DNA of 64,000 bases from Trichococcus patagoniensis (GCF_003051085.1 NZ_QAOM01000002.1:124001-188000); one strand, 5' to 3'. Numbered from the stretch's first letter, positions 51,737-59,814 are shown. The notes: generated from the letters alone by a model not told the origin. Program-made: numbers and translations.

Positions 51737-54202
51737 ATGAAGAGAATGTTTCATAATAATGCTTGGGATTGGCGCAGGGCTTCTATGGTAGGGGCTGTGC
51801 TTTTGGCTTTAGGCACGTTCAATATTCCGGTCGCTAAGGCTACTGATATAGATGGCGTAACTGCGGTTTCAGAAACGGCTTACGTCCAGATTCTATCAAC
51901 GACGACTGTGAATTACGAAGCTACGGTAACGCGCGGTATCGACGGAATAAACACACTTCCTTGGGGGACGCAAGGGTATCAGACGATCGGATCCAGCTCG
52001 AGTTATCTCGGGAAAACGGTCACCGTCAGCCAAGAAAAATTGACCGATAACGGTGTGACCTGGACTTTGATTTCCTTGGATGGCAAGGAAATCGGTTGGA
52101 TCGCCAAGGACGCTTTGACTGAGCCGACTTATCTGGCTGTGCTATCCACGACAACTGTTGATTATCCGGCGACAATCACGCGCGGCACTGATGCGATCAA
52201 TACAGCGCCATGGGGCACGAAAGGGTTCAAGACTCTAAGCCATAGCGCCGCTTATCTAGGCAAAAGCGTGACCGTCAGCCAAGAAAAAGTATTGGAGAAC
52301 GGCGTGACGTGGGCGTTGATTTCCTTGGATGGCACGCAACTAGGCTGGATTGCCAAGGACGCTTTGACTGAGCCCACTTATTTATCGGTTTTATCAACCA
52401 CAACTGTGGATTACCCGGCAACGATTACGCGCGGAACGGATGCAATCAATACAGCGCCATGGGGTACACGCGGGTTTAAGATTTTGGGCCAGAGTGCGGC
52501 GTACCTAGGCAAAAGCGTAATTGTCAGCCAAGAAAAAGTTGTCGAGAATGGTGTGATATGGGCGCTGATTTCGCTCAATGGCACCCAATTAGGCTGGATC
52601 GCCAAGGATGCCTTGACCGAGCCGACCTATGTGCAGATTTTGTCTACTACCAATGTGGATTATGAAGCGACAATCATCCGCAACTCTGATGCGATCAATT
52701 CGCAGCCGTGGGGCACGAAAGGCTACAAGACAGTCAGCAACAGCAGCACTTACGTGAACAAGCAAGTGACCGTTAGCCAAGAAAAAGTAGCTGACAACGG
52801 AGTGACTTGGGCATTCATCACTTTAGACGGCATCCAATTGGGATGGATAGCTAAGGATGCTCTGAAACCGGTCATATATGTGCAGATTCTTTCGACTACA
52901 GATGTGAATTATCCGGCTACGGTAACGCGCGGTGGGGACGGCATCAACACGCAGCCATGGGGAACAAGAGGGTATCAAACCATCGGCACCAGCTCGGACT
53001 ATCTGGGCAAGCAAGTGACCGTCATCCAAGAAAAAGTGGCTGACAATGGAGTGACGTGGGCTTTTCTTTCGATTGATGGAAACCAGATCGGCTGGATTGC
53101 GAAAGCTGCCTTGACCGAACCAAGTTATGTCCAAGTCGTATCTTCGAAGACCGTTTCATATCAAGCAACTATTTTTAGAGGAACCGATGGCATCAACACA
53201 TTGCCATGGGGAATGAAAGGCTACAAAACAATCGGATATAGCTATACTTATCTGGGACAAAAAGTCACTGTATCAAAAGAGCAAGTAACGGATAATGGCG
53301 TGACTTGGGCTTTGATTTCCATCAATGGAAAGGAACTCGGTTGGATTGCGAAGGATGCGCTCTTCAATAAGGTTGTCACAACGACCGACACTTTCTATAA
53401 AGCGACGATCACACGCGGTACGGACGGTATCAACTCTTTGCCGTGGGGGGTAGAAGGCTACCAGACTGTAGGCTACACTTCAAGTTATCTTGGTTCCGGT
53501 GTAACGGTCAGTCAAGAAAAATTGACCGCGAATGGTGTCCGTTGGGCATTAGTTTCCCTGAACGGAAAAGTATTAGGGTGGATCGCGAAGGACGCTTTGA
53601 CGGTTGCTGAATTGAACCACACAGTATTCCTTGACCCGGGTCATGGCGGCTGGGAAGCCGGCGCGACATACAGCAGCGTGATGGAAAAAAACATCAATCT
53701 GGCTGTTTCGAATAAGGTGAAAGCGAATCTGGAAGCGTTGGGATTCACGGTCATCATGTCGCGCATAACGGATACCTACGTTGGTTTGTTGGAGCGTTCG
53801 GAAGAAGCGAATGCATCGGGAGCGGATATTTTTGTCAGCATCCATCACAATGCGATGCCTGGAAATGCGACTGTCACCGGAATCGAGACATATTACTATC
53901 AATACGACTCCGACTATCCGCCGATCATCAATGAAGAAATGCACAATGATCCGACACGCATTCTGGAAAGTGCCCATTTGGCTTCGGCGATCCAGAATTC
54001 CTTGGTAGTGAATACGGGCGCGATCGATCGCGGCGTGCGTCGGAACACATTCGCTGTTCTGCGCGAAACGGCTATTCCTGCTGTGTTGCTCGAGTTGGGT
54101 TACATGAGCTCACCGACCGAATTGGCAAAATTGACTACGACCAGCTATCAGACGACTTTGGCAAAAGCAATCACTGTAGGGATTGTGGCTTATTTCAATT
54201 AG
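51737..54202 (+). CDS. Secreted N-acetylmuramoyl-L-alanine amidase with seven GW modules
   Basis: The 821-residue protein has a long signal peptide (about 1-36, RRASMVGAVLLALGTFNIPVAKA) and seven tandem GW/SH3-like modules of about 78 residues (about 45-610), each with a PWG...GY core and a GWIAKDAL end. A C-terminal Amidase_3 domain has the zinc/catalytic residues in FLDPGHGGWEAG, VMEKN, SIHHN and LLELGYMSS. GW modules hold the enzyme on lipoteichoic acid or similar polymers. ATG 51737 follows GGTTGGAGGGG. It probably cuts stem peptides during division or wall turnover. Confidence 0.95.
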   Translation: MKRMFHNNAWDWRRASMVGAVLLALGTFNIPVAKATDIDGVTAVSETAYVQILSTTTVNYEATVTRGIDGINTLPWGTQGYQTIGSSSSYLGKTVTVSQEKLTDNGVTWTLISLDGKEIGWIAKDALTEPTYLAVLSTTTVDYPATITRGTDAINTAPWGTKGFKTLSHSAAYLGKSVTVSQEKVLENGVTWALISLDGTQLGWIAKDALTEPTYLSVLSTTTVDYPATITRGTDAINTAPWGTRGFKILGQSAAYLGKSVIVSQEKVVENGVIWALISLNGTQLGWIAKDALTEPTYVQILSTTNVDYEATIIRNSDAINSQPWGTKGYKTVSNSSTYVNKQVTVSQEKVADNGVTWAFITLDGIQLGWIAKDALKPVIYVQILSTTDVNYPATVTRGGDGINTQPWGTRGYQTIGTSSDYLGKQVTVIQEKVADNGVTWAFLSIDGNQIGWIAKAALTEPSYVQVVSSKTVSYQATIFRGTDGINTLPWGMKGYKTIGYSYTYLGQKVTVSKEQVTDNGVTWALISINGKELGWIAKDALFNKVVTTTDTFYKATITRGTDGINSLPWGVEGYQTVGYTSSYLGSGVTVSQEKLTANGVRWALVSLNGKVLGWIAKDALTVAELNHTVFLDPGHGGWEAGATYSSVMEKNINLAVSNKVKANLEALGFTVIMSRITDTYVGLLERSEEANASGADIFVSIHHNAMPGNATVTGIETYYYQYDSDYPPIINEEMHNDPTRILESAHLASAIQNSLVVNTGAIDRGVRRNTFAVLRETAIPAVLLELGYMSSPTELAKLTTTSYQTTLAKAITVGIVAYFN

Positions 54203-54216
54203 GGTTACTAGCTGGG

Positions 54217-54263
54217 AGCCGGAAGATATCATCCAAGATGGATGTGTCTTCCGGCTTTTTTTA
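54217..54263 (+). terminator. Terminator after the amidase gene
   Basis: AGCCGGAAGA (54217-54226) pairs with TCTTCCGGCT (54247-54256), with ATCC/GGAT inside, followed by seven T. Confidence 0.9.
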
Positions 54264-54296
54264 CGGTAATACATTCAAGCATGAATGCGGGGCCAG

Positions 54297-54362
54297 CTCC
54301 GGCGAAGCCGTCGTTCACCGGAGCACAGCTTCCGGTGATCCGCTATCAAGAGCAGTGATGCG
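54297..54362. repeat. Single-module remnant of the triple-hairpin element with shared 3' tail
   Basis: One 27-nt module (CTCCGGCGAA and TTCACCGGAG arms, 54297-54323) is identical to the third module at 57634. It is followed by a tail (CACAGCT, CCGGTGA, AGTGATGC) that also follows that module. No further modules lie at the 50-base period upstream, so only the right end is kept. Confidence 0.65.
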
Positions 54363-54378
54363 GCATCTGACCGAAAGC

Positions 54379-54427
54379 GCTTGTAATGAAAAAGTAATGA
54401 TGCGTTATTCGTGCTGGATGATATAAT
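54379..54427 (+). promoter_or_regulatory. Extended -10 promoter of the glucosaminidase gene with a partial cre
   Basis: TGATATAAT (54419-54427) is an extended -10. GAAAGCGCTTGT just upstream shares the central GAAAGCGCTT of cre sites but differs at both ends, so CcpA control is only possible. Confidence 0.45.
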
Positions 54428-54484
54428 GAACGTATGGGATTTAACGGAATTTTAAGAAAATATCGATAGATATGGAGGGTTAGT

Positions 54485-57457
54485 ATGAAGATTGTTCAAC
54501 AAAAATACCTACGAACTTATATCGCTTTATCAAGCGTTGCCGCAAGCTTACTTGTCGGAAACAAGATTGCTTTTGCCGAAGAAGGGTATGGCACCACTGC
54601 AACCTTGGCGCCGATCGAATCAACAAATCCGGTCCTTCCTGTGCAGCAAGCGGATGAGCTGCCGGTATCAGCAGAATTACCAACGGAAGAAGAAACAGAA
54701 GCTGCAACAGAAACTGCATCATCGATACCGGTCGAAACCATTTTGGATGACGGAATTTACGGAACCAATCAGCTCTCTGGAACAACCCAACCGAACGCAT
54801 ACGTGGTTATTTGTGCAGAAGAGAGCAAGGTTGGCGAGCAAACCGCTGATGAAGCCGGAATTTTTACGGTTGCGTTGGAGAGCGTTCCGGAAGGGACAAC
54901 CGTTTTGCAGGTGAAAGTCTATAAGGATGCCACCCAAACGATCTTGTTGAGCGAATCGGATTGGCTGGTGCCCGCAGCGGAAGGAACGGAAGAGGGGACT
55001 GCAGTGGATGCGGAAGACCCACAAGCAAATCCGACAGATCCGTCTTTACCGACCACTGAAAATGAAACCGCTTCAACGGTTGGGGAGGAACCTGTAACGG
55101 ATTCGGCCCCTGAGGTGGCGCTCGGAACCGATGACAGCAGCGCTGAACCAATCGGAGAGACCGACTCGGGATCGGCATCCGCTGATGCCGAAGAAACGGC
55201 TCAAGCCCCGCTGATGACAGCAACTGCCGCTACCGCCACAACCACGACTGTCGTCGAGGAAGCGAAAGGCACTTGGTATTATTACGTCCAATCCGGCGAT
55301 ACGCTGCAGAAAATAGCCACTCATTACAGCACGGATGTCGCTAGTTTGACGCGCTGGAACAGTCTGACGAGCACTCTCATCAATATCGGACAGCTGTTGA
55401 GCGTCAATGGCACGAATGCCTATACGGAAATCGACAAGGAGACGCGGACGTTCGCCACGACGGCGGAATTCGTGAACTATCTCGGGCAGTACGCCACCGA
55501 AATCGGCAACGACTACAATCTGTACGCTTCGGTCATGGTCGCCCAAGCTTCGCTAGAGACCGCTTATGGAACCAGTAAACTCAGTACGGTCGGCAACAAT
55601 CTTTTCGGCATCAAAGGGTCCTACGCCGGCAATTCGATCGTGATGCGTACGTGGGAGGAAGAGAGCGACGGGTCGATCATCTGGATCGATGCCTTCTTCA
55701 GGCTGTACCCTTCCTATTATGAATCGATGATCGATTATGCGGAAAAACTGCGCAATGGCGTCAGCTGGGATGCGAATTACTACAAAGGTACCTGGAAGGA
55801 AAATACGACCAGTTATCAGGATGCCACACTGTATTTGACTGGGCGTTATGCGACGGACTCTTCCTATTATATCAAGCTGAATGCCATCATCAGCGCTTAT
55901 GATCTGACCAAGTTCGATGGACCGAAGACGGTGGCAGTGAATTACAACGCAATCGTAGCGAGCACAAACTTTTCAATCGACAGTCTGCCGTGGGGGACGC
56001 TAGGCTACAAATATTTGGAGCCTTGTTCCAATTATTACGGCAAGGAAATTGCGGTCACGAAGCAAACCGTGGATGGACAGTACGCGTTTATTTCCTGCGC
56101 CGGCAAAGAACTGGGCTGGATCGACAGGGATGCGCTGAAGAATTTTTACACCGTTCCGGCAAGTTATTCGTTGCCAATCATGAACAGCGGGTATTCGATC
56201 GATTCGATGCCGTGGGGTGAGCCGGGCTACGCTCATGTCGGCGACACGGCGGCTTACTACGGGAAATTGGCGACGGTCGTCCGGGAAACGGCCAACGGAG
56301 TCTATGCCGAAATCTCGGTCGACGGGGTCAAACTGGGCTGGATAGACAAGCGGGCCTTCAACGCGGCTTTCCCGAGCTACAATGCAGTTATCCGCAAGGG
56401 CAACTATTCGATCGACAGCTTGCCGTGGGGGACTTCCGGCTACCGGACGCTCGACTGGAGCAGCTCTTATGTCGGCAAGACCGTCACGGTGATCGGAAAA
56501 TCGGCTGACGGCGCCTACCTGTGTTTGGCCTACAACGGCTCGCCGCTGGGTTGGGTGGATTACCGCGCTTTCGAGAGCTTCGATGCTACGGCTGCTTATT
56601 ATTCGGCGGTCGTTTCCGGCACGAACTTTTCGATCGATAGCCAGCCATGGGGCGAAGCAGGTTATGTTTATCTGGATTCTTCTTCGAATTATTACGGAAA
56701 AGAAGTAATTGTGACGCGCAAAACGGCGAATGGTGCGTACGCGTATATTACGTTTGACGGGAAGCCTCTGGGTTGGATCGACAGCAAGGGTCTGCAGAAC
56801 TTTTCGACAGTCGCCGCGAGTTACAGCCTGCCGATCATGAACGGCAATTATTCGATCGACAGCTTGCCGTGGGGAGAGCCAGGTTTCGTCAAGATTGCCG
56901 ATGCAGCGGCTTATTTCGGGAAATTAGCTACTGTGCTGCGGGAAAGTGTGGACGGTGCCTATGCGGAGATCGCCATCGACGGACAACGGATCGGCTGGAT
57001 CGACAAAAGGGCCTTCAGCAATGCGCGCCAGGTTTCCTATTACGCCGGTATCTCGGGCCAAAATTATTCGATCGACAGCCTGCCATGGGGAACAACAGGG
57101 TATCAACTGCTGGACAGCACGAACAACTATTTGGGCAGCCTCGTGAAGGTCGTAGCGGAATCAACTGACGGGAATTACAAGCTGATCCAGCTGAACGGCC
57201 AGAACTTGGGCTGGGTCGACTACCGCGCTTTGGCGGCTTTGAATACAAAAGCGGTGAATTACGCCGCCACGATCCGCTCGGTCGGCTATTCGATCGATAG
57301 TCTGCCATGGGGGACGCCTGGCTTCACGATGCTGGGGCTGACCAGTTCCTACCTGAATACATCTGTTCAGGTCATCCAGGAATCGGCGGACGGCTACTAT
57401 GCGCTTGTGACGCTGAACGGCAAGACGCTGGGCTGGGTCGACAAGCGGTGTTTATGA
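54485..57457 (+). CDS. Secreted GH73 glucosaminidase with LysM and seven GW modules
   Basis: The 990-residue protein has a signal peptide (about 1-31) and an acidic Thr/Glu linker with an Ig-like segment (about 85-160). One LysM follows (about 261-310, YVQSGDTLQKIATHY), then a GH73 domain (about 320-475, ASVMVAQASLETAYGTSKLS with the catalytic Glu, NNLFGIKGSY) and seven GW modules (about 480-990), each with a SIDSLPWG-type core. It cleaves the glycan strand after GlcNAc and is held on the wall by LysM and GW. It lies next to, and shares its binding-module plan with, the amidase at 51737. RBS TATGGAGGG precedes ATG 54485. Confidence 0.94.
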   Translation: MKIVQQKYLRTYIALSSVAASLLVGNKIAFAEEGYGTTATLAPIESTNPVLPVQQADELPVSAELPTEEETEAATETASSIPVETILDDGIYGTNQLSGTTQPNAYVVICAEESKVGEQTADEAGIFTVALESVPEGTTVLQVKVYKDATQTILLSESDWLVPAAEGTEEGTAVDAEDPQANPTDPSLPTTENETASTVGEEPVTDSAPEVALGTDDSSAEPIGETDSGSASADAEETAQAPLMTATAATATTTTVVEEAKGTWYYYVQSGDTLQKIATHYSTDVASLTRWNSLTSTLINIGQLLSVNGTNAYTEIDKETRTFATTAEFVNYLGQYATEIGNDYNLYASVMVAQASLETAYGTSKLSTVGNNLFGIKGSYAGNSIVMRTWEEESDGSIIWIDAFFRLYPSYYESMIDYAEKLRNGVSWDANYYKGTWKENTTSYQDATLYLTGRYATDSSYYIKLNAIISAYDLTKFDGPKTVAVNYNAIVASTNFSIDSLPWGTLGYKYLEPCSNYYGKEIAVTKQTVDGQYAFISCAGKELGWIDRDALKNFYTVPASYSLPIMNSGYSIDSMPWGEPGYAHVGDTAAYYGKLATVVRETANGVYAEISVDGVKLGWIDKRAFNAAFPSYNAVIRKGNYSIDSLPWGTSGYRTLDWSSSYVGKTVTVIGKSADGAYLCLAYNGSPLGWVDYRAFESFDATAAYYSAVVSGTNFSIDSQPWGEAGYVYLDSSSNYYGKEVIVTRKTANGAYAYITFDGKPLGWIDSKGLQNFSTVAASYSLPIMNGNYSIDSLPWGEPGFVKIADAAAYFGKLATVLRESVDGAYAEIAIDGQRIGWIDKRAFSNARQVSYYAGISGQNYSIDSLPWGTTGYQLLDSTNNYLGSLVKVVAESTDGNYKLIQLNGQNLGWVDYRALAALNTKAVNYAATIRSVGYSIDSLPWGTPGFTMLGLTSSYLNTSVQVIQESADGYYALVTLNGKTLGWVDKRCL

Positions 57458-57466
57458 CCGTATGAT

Positions 57467-57507
57467 AAAAAATCTCCGGCAAGCAGGCGCTTGCCGGAGA
57501 TTTTTTT
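57467..57507 (+). terminator. Terminator after the glucosaminidase gene, built like the CTCCGG palindromes
   Basis: AAAAAATCTCCGGCAAGC pairs perfectly with GCTTGCCGGAGATTTTTT around AGGC. Its core CTCCGGCAAG/CTTGCCGGAG begins and ends like the intergenic modules that follow at 57533. Confidence 0.9.
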
Positions 57508-57532
57508 GCGAGTATGCGTGGCAGAGCGCCAG

Positions 57533-57660
57533 CTCCGGCGAAGGAACCGTTCACCGGAGCTGGACAGCGAAATCCGGTTCATCCTCCGGTGAAGACCCCC
57601 TCGCCGGAGGAGAAAGCCGATAACAGCAGTCAACTCCGGCGAAGCCGTCGTTCACCGGAG
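57533..57660. repeat. Triple-hairpin intergenic element, copy 3 (best preserved)
   Basis: Modules lie at 57533-57559 (27 nt), 57584-57609 (26 nt) and 57634-57660 (27 nt), with 24-base spacers on both sides. Arms are CTCCGGYGAA and TTCACCGGAG or CTCGCCGGAG with 6-7-base loops. The usual mismatch, C opposite A on the plus strand, becomes a G-U pair if the minus strand is transcribed. It lies between the glucosaminidase terminator and the 3' end of zinT, and its right tail runs into the last zinT codons. Confidence 0.8.
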
Positions 57661-57687
57661 CACAGCTCCCGGTGACCCACTTTCAGA

Positions 57688-58392
57688 TCAGTGATGCAGC
57701 ATTTCCTCAAGGATTTCCGCTCCGTCCAGCCCGTCCGGATAGAAAGTCGGCCAGTTGTCCATCTCCTGCAGCAGCGCTTCGTGGTTTTCGTCGCCCATGT
57801 AAATGTGGTAGTGCGCGGAAGCTGTCGGTTCGATAATGTGGTCACTGAATTGGATGTAACGCGGTGCATCTTGGGTCGCATCCGTCAACTCGAACAGATA
57901 GCGGACGCCTTTCTTTCCGGATTCGTAGGTCAAAATTTGGTAGCCGCTGGACCGGTAGGTGCCGGTACGTATGGTGTCGCCGTCATGGAACGTAATGGTG
58001 TCAGCGCTGATGACGATTTCATCAACCGTTGTCTCGTAGCCAACTGTGTAATATTCCTTGTATTCCTCTGCGGTCTTTTCACCGGTATCCTCGGCTTTAT
58101 CCGCGAAGACGCTGTCCAGTGTGCCGTCCAAAAGGTAAGGGTAGACCGATTGCCATTCGCCTTCCCAATCGCTCAAAGGGCGATCGGCGACTTGGCTGTC
58201 TTCAAAAATGCCGTTGGCCGCATCAATTGTCGCCTGGTCCTGCAAGTTGACGGGCGCTATCGTGATTTCGGCAGCAGCAGGTTCACTGGATGTCGCGGAT
58301 TCTTCGGTTTCCGGGTCGTTTTGGCAAGCCGCCAAGCTCAACACGAGCAGGCTGCCGATCATCCACTGGGTTGTTCTATGTTTTTTCTGCAT
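57688..58392 (-). CDS. zinT: ZinT-type zinc-binding lipoprotein
   Basis: The 234-residue protein has a lipoprotein signal (MIGSLLVLSLAAC with lipobox Cys near residue 23), an acidic linker, and a ZinT (YodA) domain. The domain has the segment DWEGEWQSVYPYL and the metal site SAHYHIYMGDENHEAL, matching the His-x-His of E. coli ZinT. It captures zinc outside the membrane, often for an AdcABC-type transporter, which is not in this window. RBS AGGAGGAC lies before ATG. A near-perfect Zur box covers its promoter. Confidence 0.93.
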   Translation of the reverse strand: MQKKHRTTQWMIGSLLVLSLAACQNDPETEESATSSEPAAAEITIAPVNLQDQATIDAANGIFEDSQVADRPLSDWEGEWQSVYPYLLDGTLDSVFADKAEDTGEKTAEEYKEYYTVGYETTVDEIVISADTITFHDGDTIRTGTYRSSGYQILTYESGKKGVRYLFELTDATQDAPRYIQFSDHIIEPTASAHYHIYMGDENHEALLQEMDNWPTFYPDGLDGAEILEEMLHH

Positions 58393-58412
58393 TTTGTCCT
58401 CCTGAAAAATAA

Positions 58413-58418
58413 ATGATA
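58413..58418 (-). promoter_or_regulatory. Extended -10 of the zinT promoter
   Basis: On the minus strand TGCTATCAT gives TATCAT with an upstream TG, 20-25 bases before the zinT start and next to the Zur box. Confidence 0.45.
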
Positions 58419-58420
58419 GC

Positions 58421-58441
58421 AAATCGAAATGATTACGTTTT
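58421..58441 (-). promoter_or_regulatory. Zur box of zinT
   Basis: The arms AAATCGAAAT and ATTACGTTTT flank a single G. This agrees with the Bacillus-type Zur consensus (AAATCGTAAT, any base, ATTACGATTT) at all but two positions. It lies 29 bases upstream of the zinT start, across the promoter, so Zur with zinc should repress the gene. Confidence 0.8.
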
Positions 58442-58571
58442 GTATTATTGCATAGTTGTGCGAAGGCTGTCAACAATAAATACAATGATTTTGTCAATCC
58501 GATGTCAGGATTGCGATTGCGGAGCGCAACGAAGAAGCTAGCAGGAGGAAGACTCCGGTTTGCGTCCGTTC

Positions 58572-58699
58572 CTCCGGTGAACGATCCGCTCACCGGAGAA
58601 CGCCGGTAACAATCGGACTTACCTCCGATAAAGCAGTGCTTATCGGAGAACACAAGCAGAATGTGGGCCGAACTCCGGCGAAGCCTGCGTTCACCGTAG
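58572..58699. repeat. Triple-hairpin intergenic element, copy 4
   Basis: Modules lie at 58572-58598 (27 nt), 58623-58648 (26 nt) and 58673-58699 (27 nt), with 24-base spacers. The middle module is CTCCGATAA paired with TTATCGGAG: two stem positions changed on both arms relative to CTCCGGTGA/TCACCGG, so pairing is kept. Confidence 0.8.
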
Positions 58700-58765
58700 A
58701 AGAGCAGTTGCAGATCCAGATTTCTGCAATGAAGGTTTGGATCTGCGTTCGAATTTAGGGTGGAA

Positions 58766-58898
58766 TTCCCCGCCAAAGTGGTGTTGGCGGGGAATCTCAT
58801 GTTTTCTGCGGACAATTTTCCCCGCCAAGGTAGTTTTGACGGGTTTTCTGACTGTGATTTGATCTGAATTTCCCCGCTAAGGTAGTTTTGGCGGGGAA
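58766..58898. repeat. Second triple-hairpin family (TTCCCCGCC type)
   Basis: Three 29-nt palindromes lie at 58766-58794, 58818-58846 and 58870-58898, exactly 52 bases apart. Arms are TTCCCCGCCAA and TTGGCGGGGAA (11 bp) with 7-base loops such as AGTGGTG and GGTAGTT. The middle copy has a weaker right arm (TTGACGGGTTT). The sequence is unrelated to the CTCCGG family, but the plan of three hairpins at about 51-base period is the same. Confidence 0.8.
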
Positions 58899-58936
58899 AT
58901 TCTTAGCATCGATTCAATCACCGCATAAAGCAAAAA

Positions 58937-58982
58937 GGGTACATCAAAACCAGAATGGTATTTTCTGGTTTTGATGCACCCC
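58937..58982 (-). terminator. Terminator of azoR
   Basis: On the minus strand GGGTGCATCAAAACCAGAA pairs with TTCTGGTTTTGATGTACCC and is followed by TTTTTG. Confidence 0.85.
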
Positions 58983-58993
58983 GCTAGTTATGA

Positions 58994-59620
58994 TTATAGT
59001 GATTTTGCTAATGCTGTAACTTTAGCAAGACCTTCTTCGATGATTGTTGCAGCTTGATCAGGAACAGCTGCGTGTCCTTCGATGATGACTTCGCCGATGA
59101 TTTCCATGCCGAAGACGCCAGCAAAAACGTTGCGCATGTAGTTGACGCCCATGTCCATTGGAGACATTTCAGGAGACGAGTAGACGCCGCCGCGTGCGTT
59201 CAGAAGGATGACTTTCTTTTCAGGCATCAAAGCAACCATTGTGCCTGTTTCGTCATATTTGAAAGCAAAGCCAGCTGCGAAGATGTAGTCGATGAATGTT
59301 TGCAATTTAGCTGGAATCGTCAAGTTCCACAATGGGAATGCGAATACGATCACGTCAGCTGCGGTTACAGCGTCCATTGCTTTTTGTTTTGCTGCCAAAA
59401 GGCGTGTTTCGATGTCAGTCAATTCTTCGCCGACAGCCATTTTGCCGTAAGCGCCGAATAGGTCCTGGCCCAAGTAAGGCATATCTTCTGAAAAGACGTT
59501 GTAAGTTGTGATGTTCAATTTATCATTTTCTTTGGCTGCTGCCAAAAAAGTTTCGTACATTTTTGAAGAAATCGCTTCTTCTGCGGGTCTGTTGTTTCCT
59601 TTTACTACTAAAACGTTCAT
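58994..59620 (-). CDS. azoR: FMN-dependent NADH-azoreductase
   Basis: The 208-residue flavodoxin-fold enzyme reduces quinones and azo compounds with NADH. Visible motifs are VLVVKGNNRPAEEAISSKMY at the N-terminus (FMN phosphate loop), FAFPLWNLTIPAKLQTFIDY, and LNARGGVYSS for the flavin ring. Length and order are normal. RBS GTGGAGGAAC precedes ATG. Its promoter has a palindrome that could bind a quinone-sensing repressor. Confidence 0.93.
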   Translation of the reverse strand: MNVLVVKGNNRPAEEAISSKMYETFLAAAKENDKLNITTYNVFSEDMPYLGQDLFGAYGKMAVGEELTDIETRLLAAKQKAMDAVTAADVIVFAFPLWNLTIPAKLQTFIDYIFAAGFAFKYDETGTMVALMPEKKVILLNARGGVYSSPEMSPMDMGVNYMRNVFAGVFGMEIIGEVIIEGHAAVPDQAATIIEEGLAKVTALAKSL

Positions 59621-59664
59621 GTGTGTTCCTCCACTTATGGTTGATTTGATGCGGTTTTCGATTC

Positions 59665-59689
59665 ACTTACCGCATGTAAGTACAGTATA
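59665..59689 (-). promoter_or_regulatory. azoR promoter and palindromic operator
   Basis: On the minus strand TATACT (59684-59689) is a good -10. Just downstream ACTTAC and GTAAGT (59665-59681) form a 6-bp inverted repeat with a 5-base centre. Azoreductase genes in Firmicutes are often repressed by HxlR/YodB-like or MarR-like sensors that bind such repeats; which regulator acts here is not visible. Confidence 0.5.
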
Positions 59690-59814
59690 ACATCTCGGCT
59701 TCGAAATATGCATAGGATATGCTCAAAAAAATAAACAGTTTGAAATTTTGTAACATTTGCACTACCATAGGAAGGAATATTTCGATAGTTTTGTTGATAA
59801 TGGGAGTGAATGAT

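Larger units (their letters stand above)
58442..58993. other. 552-bp gap filled with two hairpin repeat families and a terminator
   Basis: There is no gene. From left to right it holds AT-rich sequence upstream of zinT, triple-hairpin copy 4 (58572-58699), a spacer with ATCTGCA-type short repeats, three TTCCCCGCC hairpins (58766-58898) and the azoR terminator (58937-58982). Confidence 0.7.

Noticed and set aside
57533-58898. CRISPR array, because repeats of 26-29 nt alternate with spacers of 23-24 nt
   Set aside because: The repeats are not identical, each array has only three units, spacers of different copies resemble each other (GCCGRTAACA-like words), and no cas gene is present.
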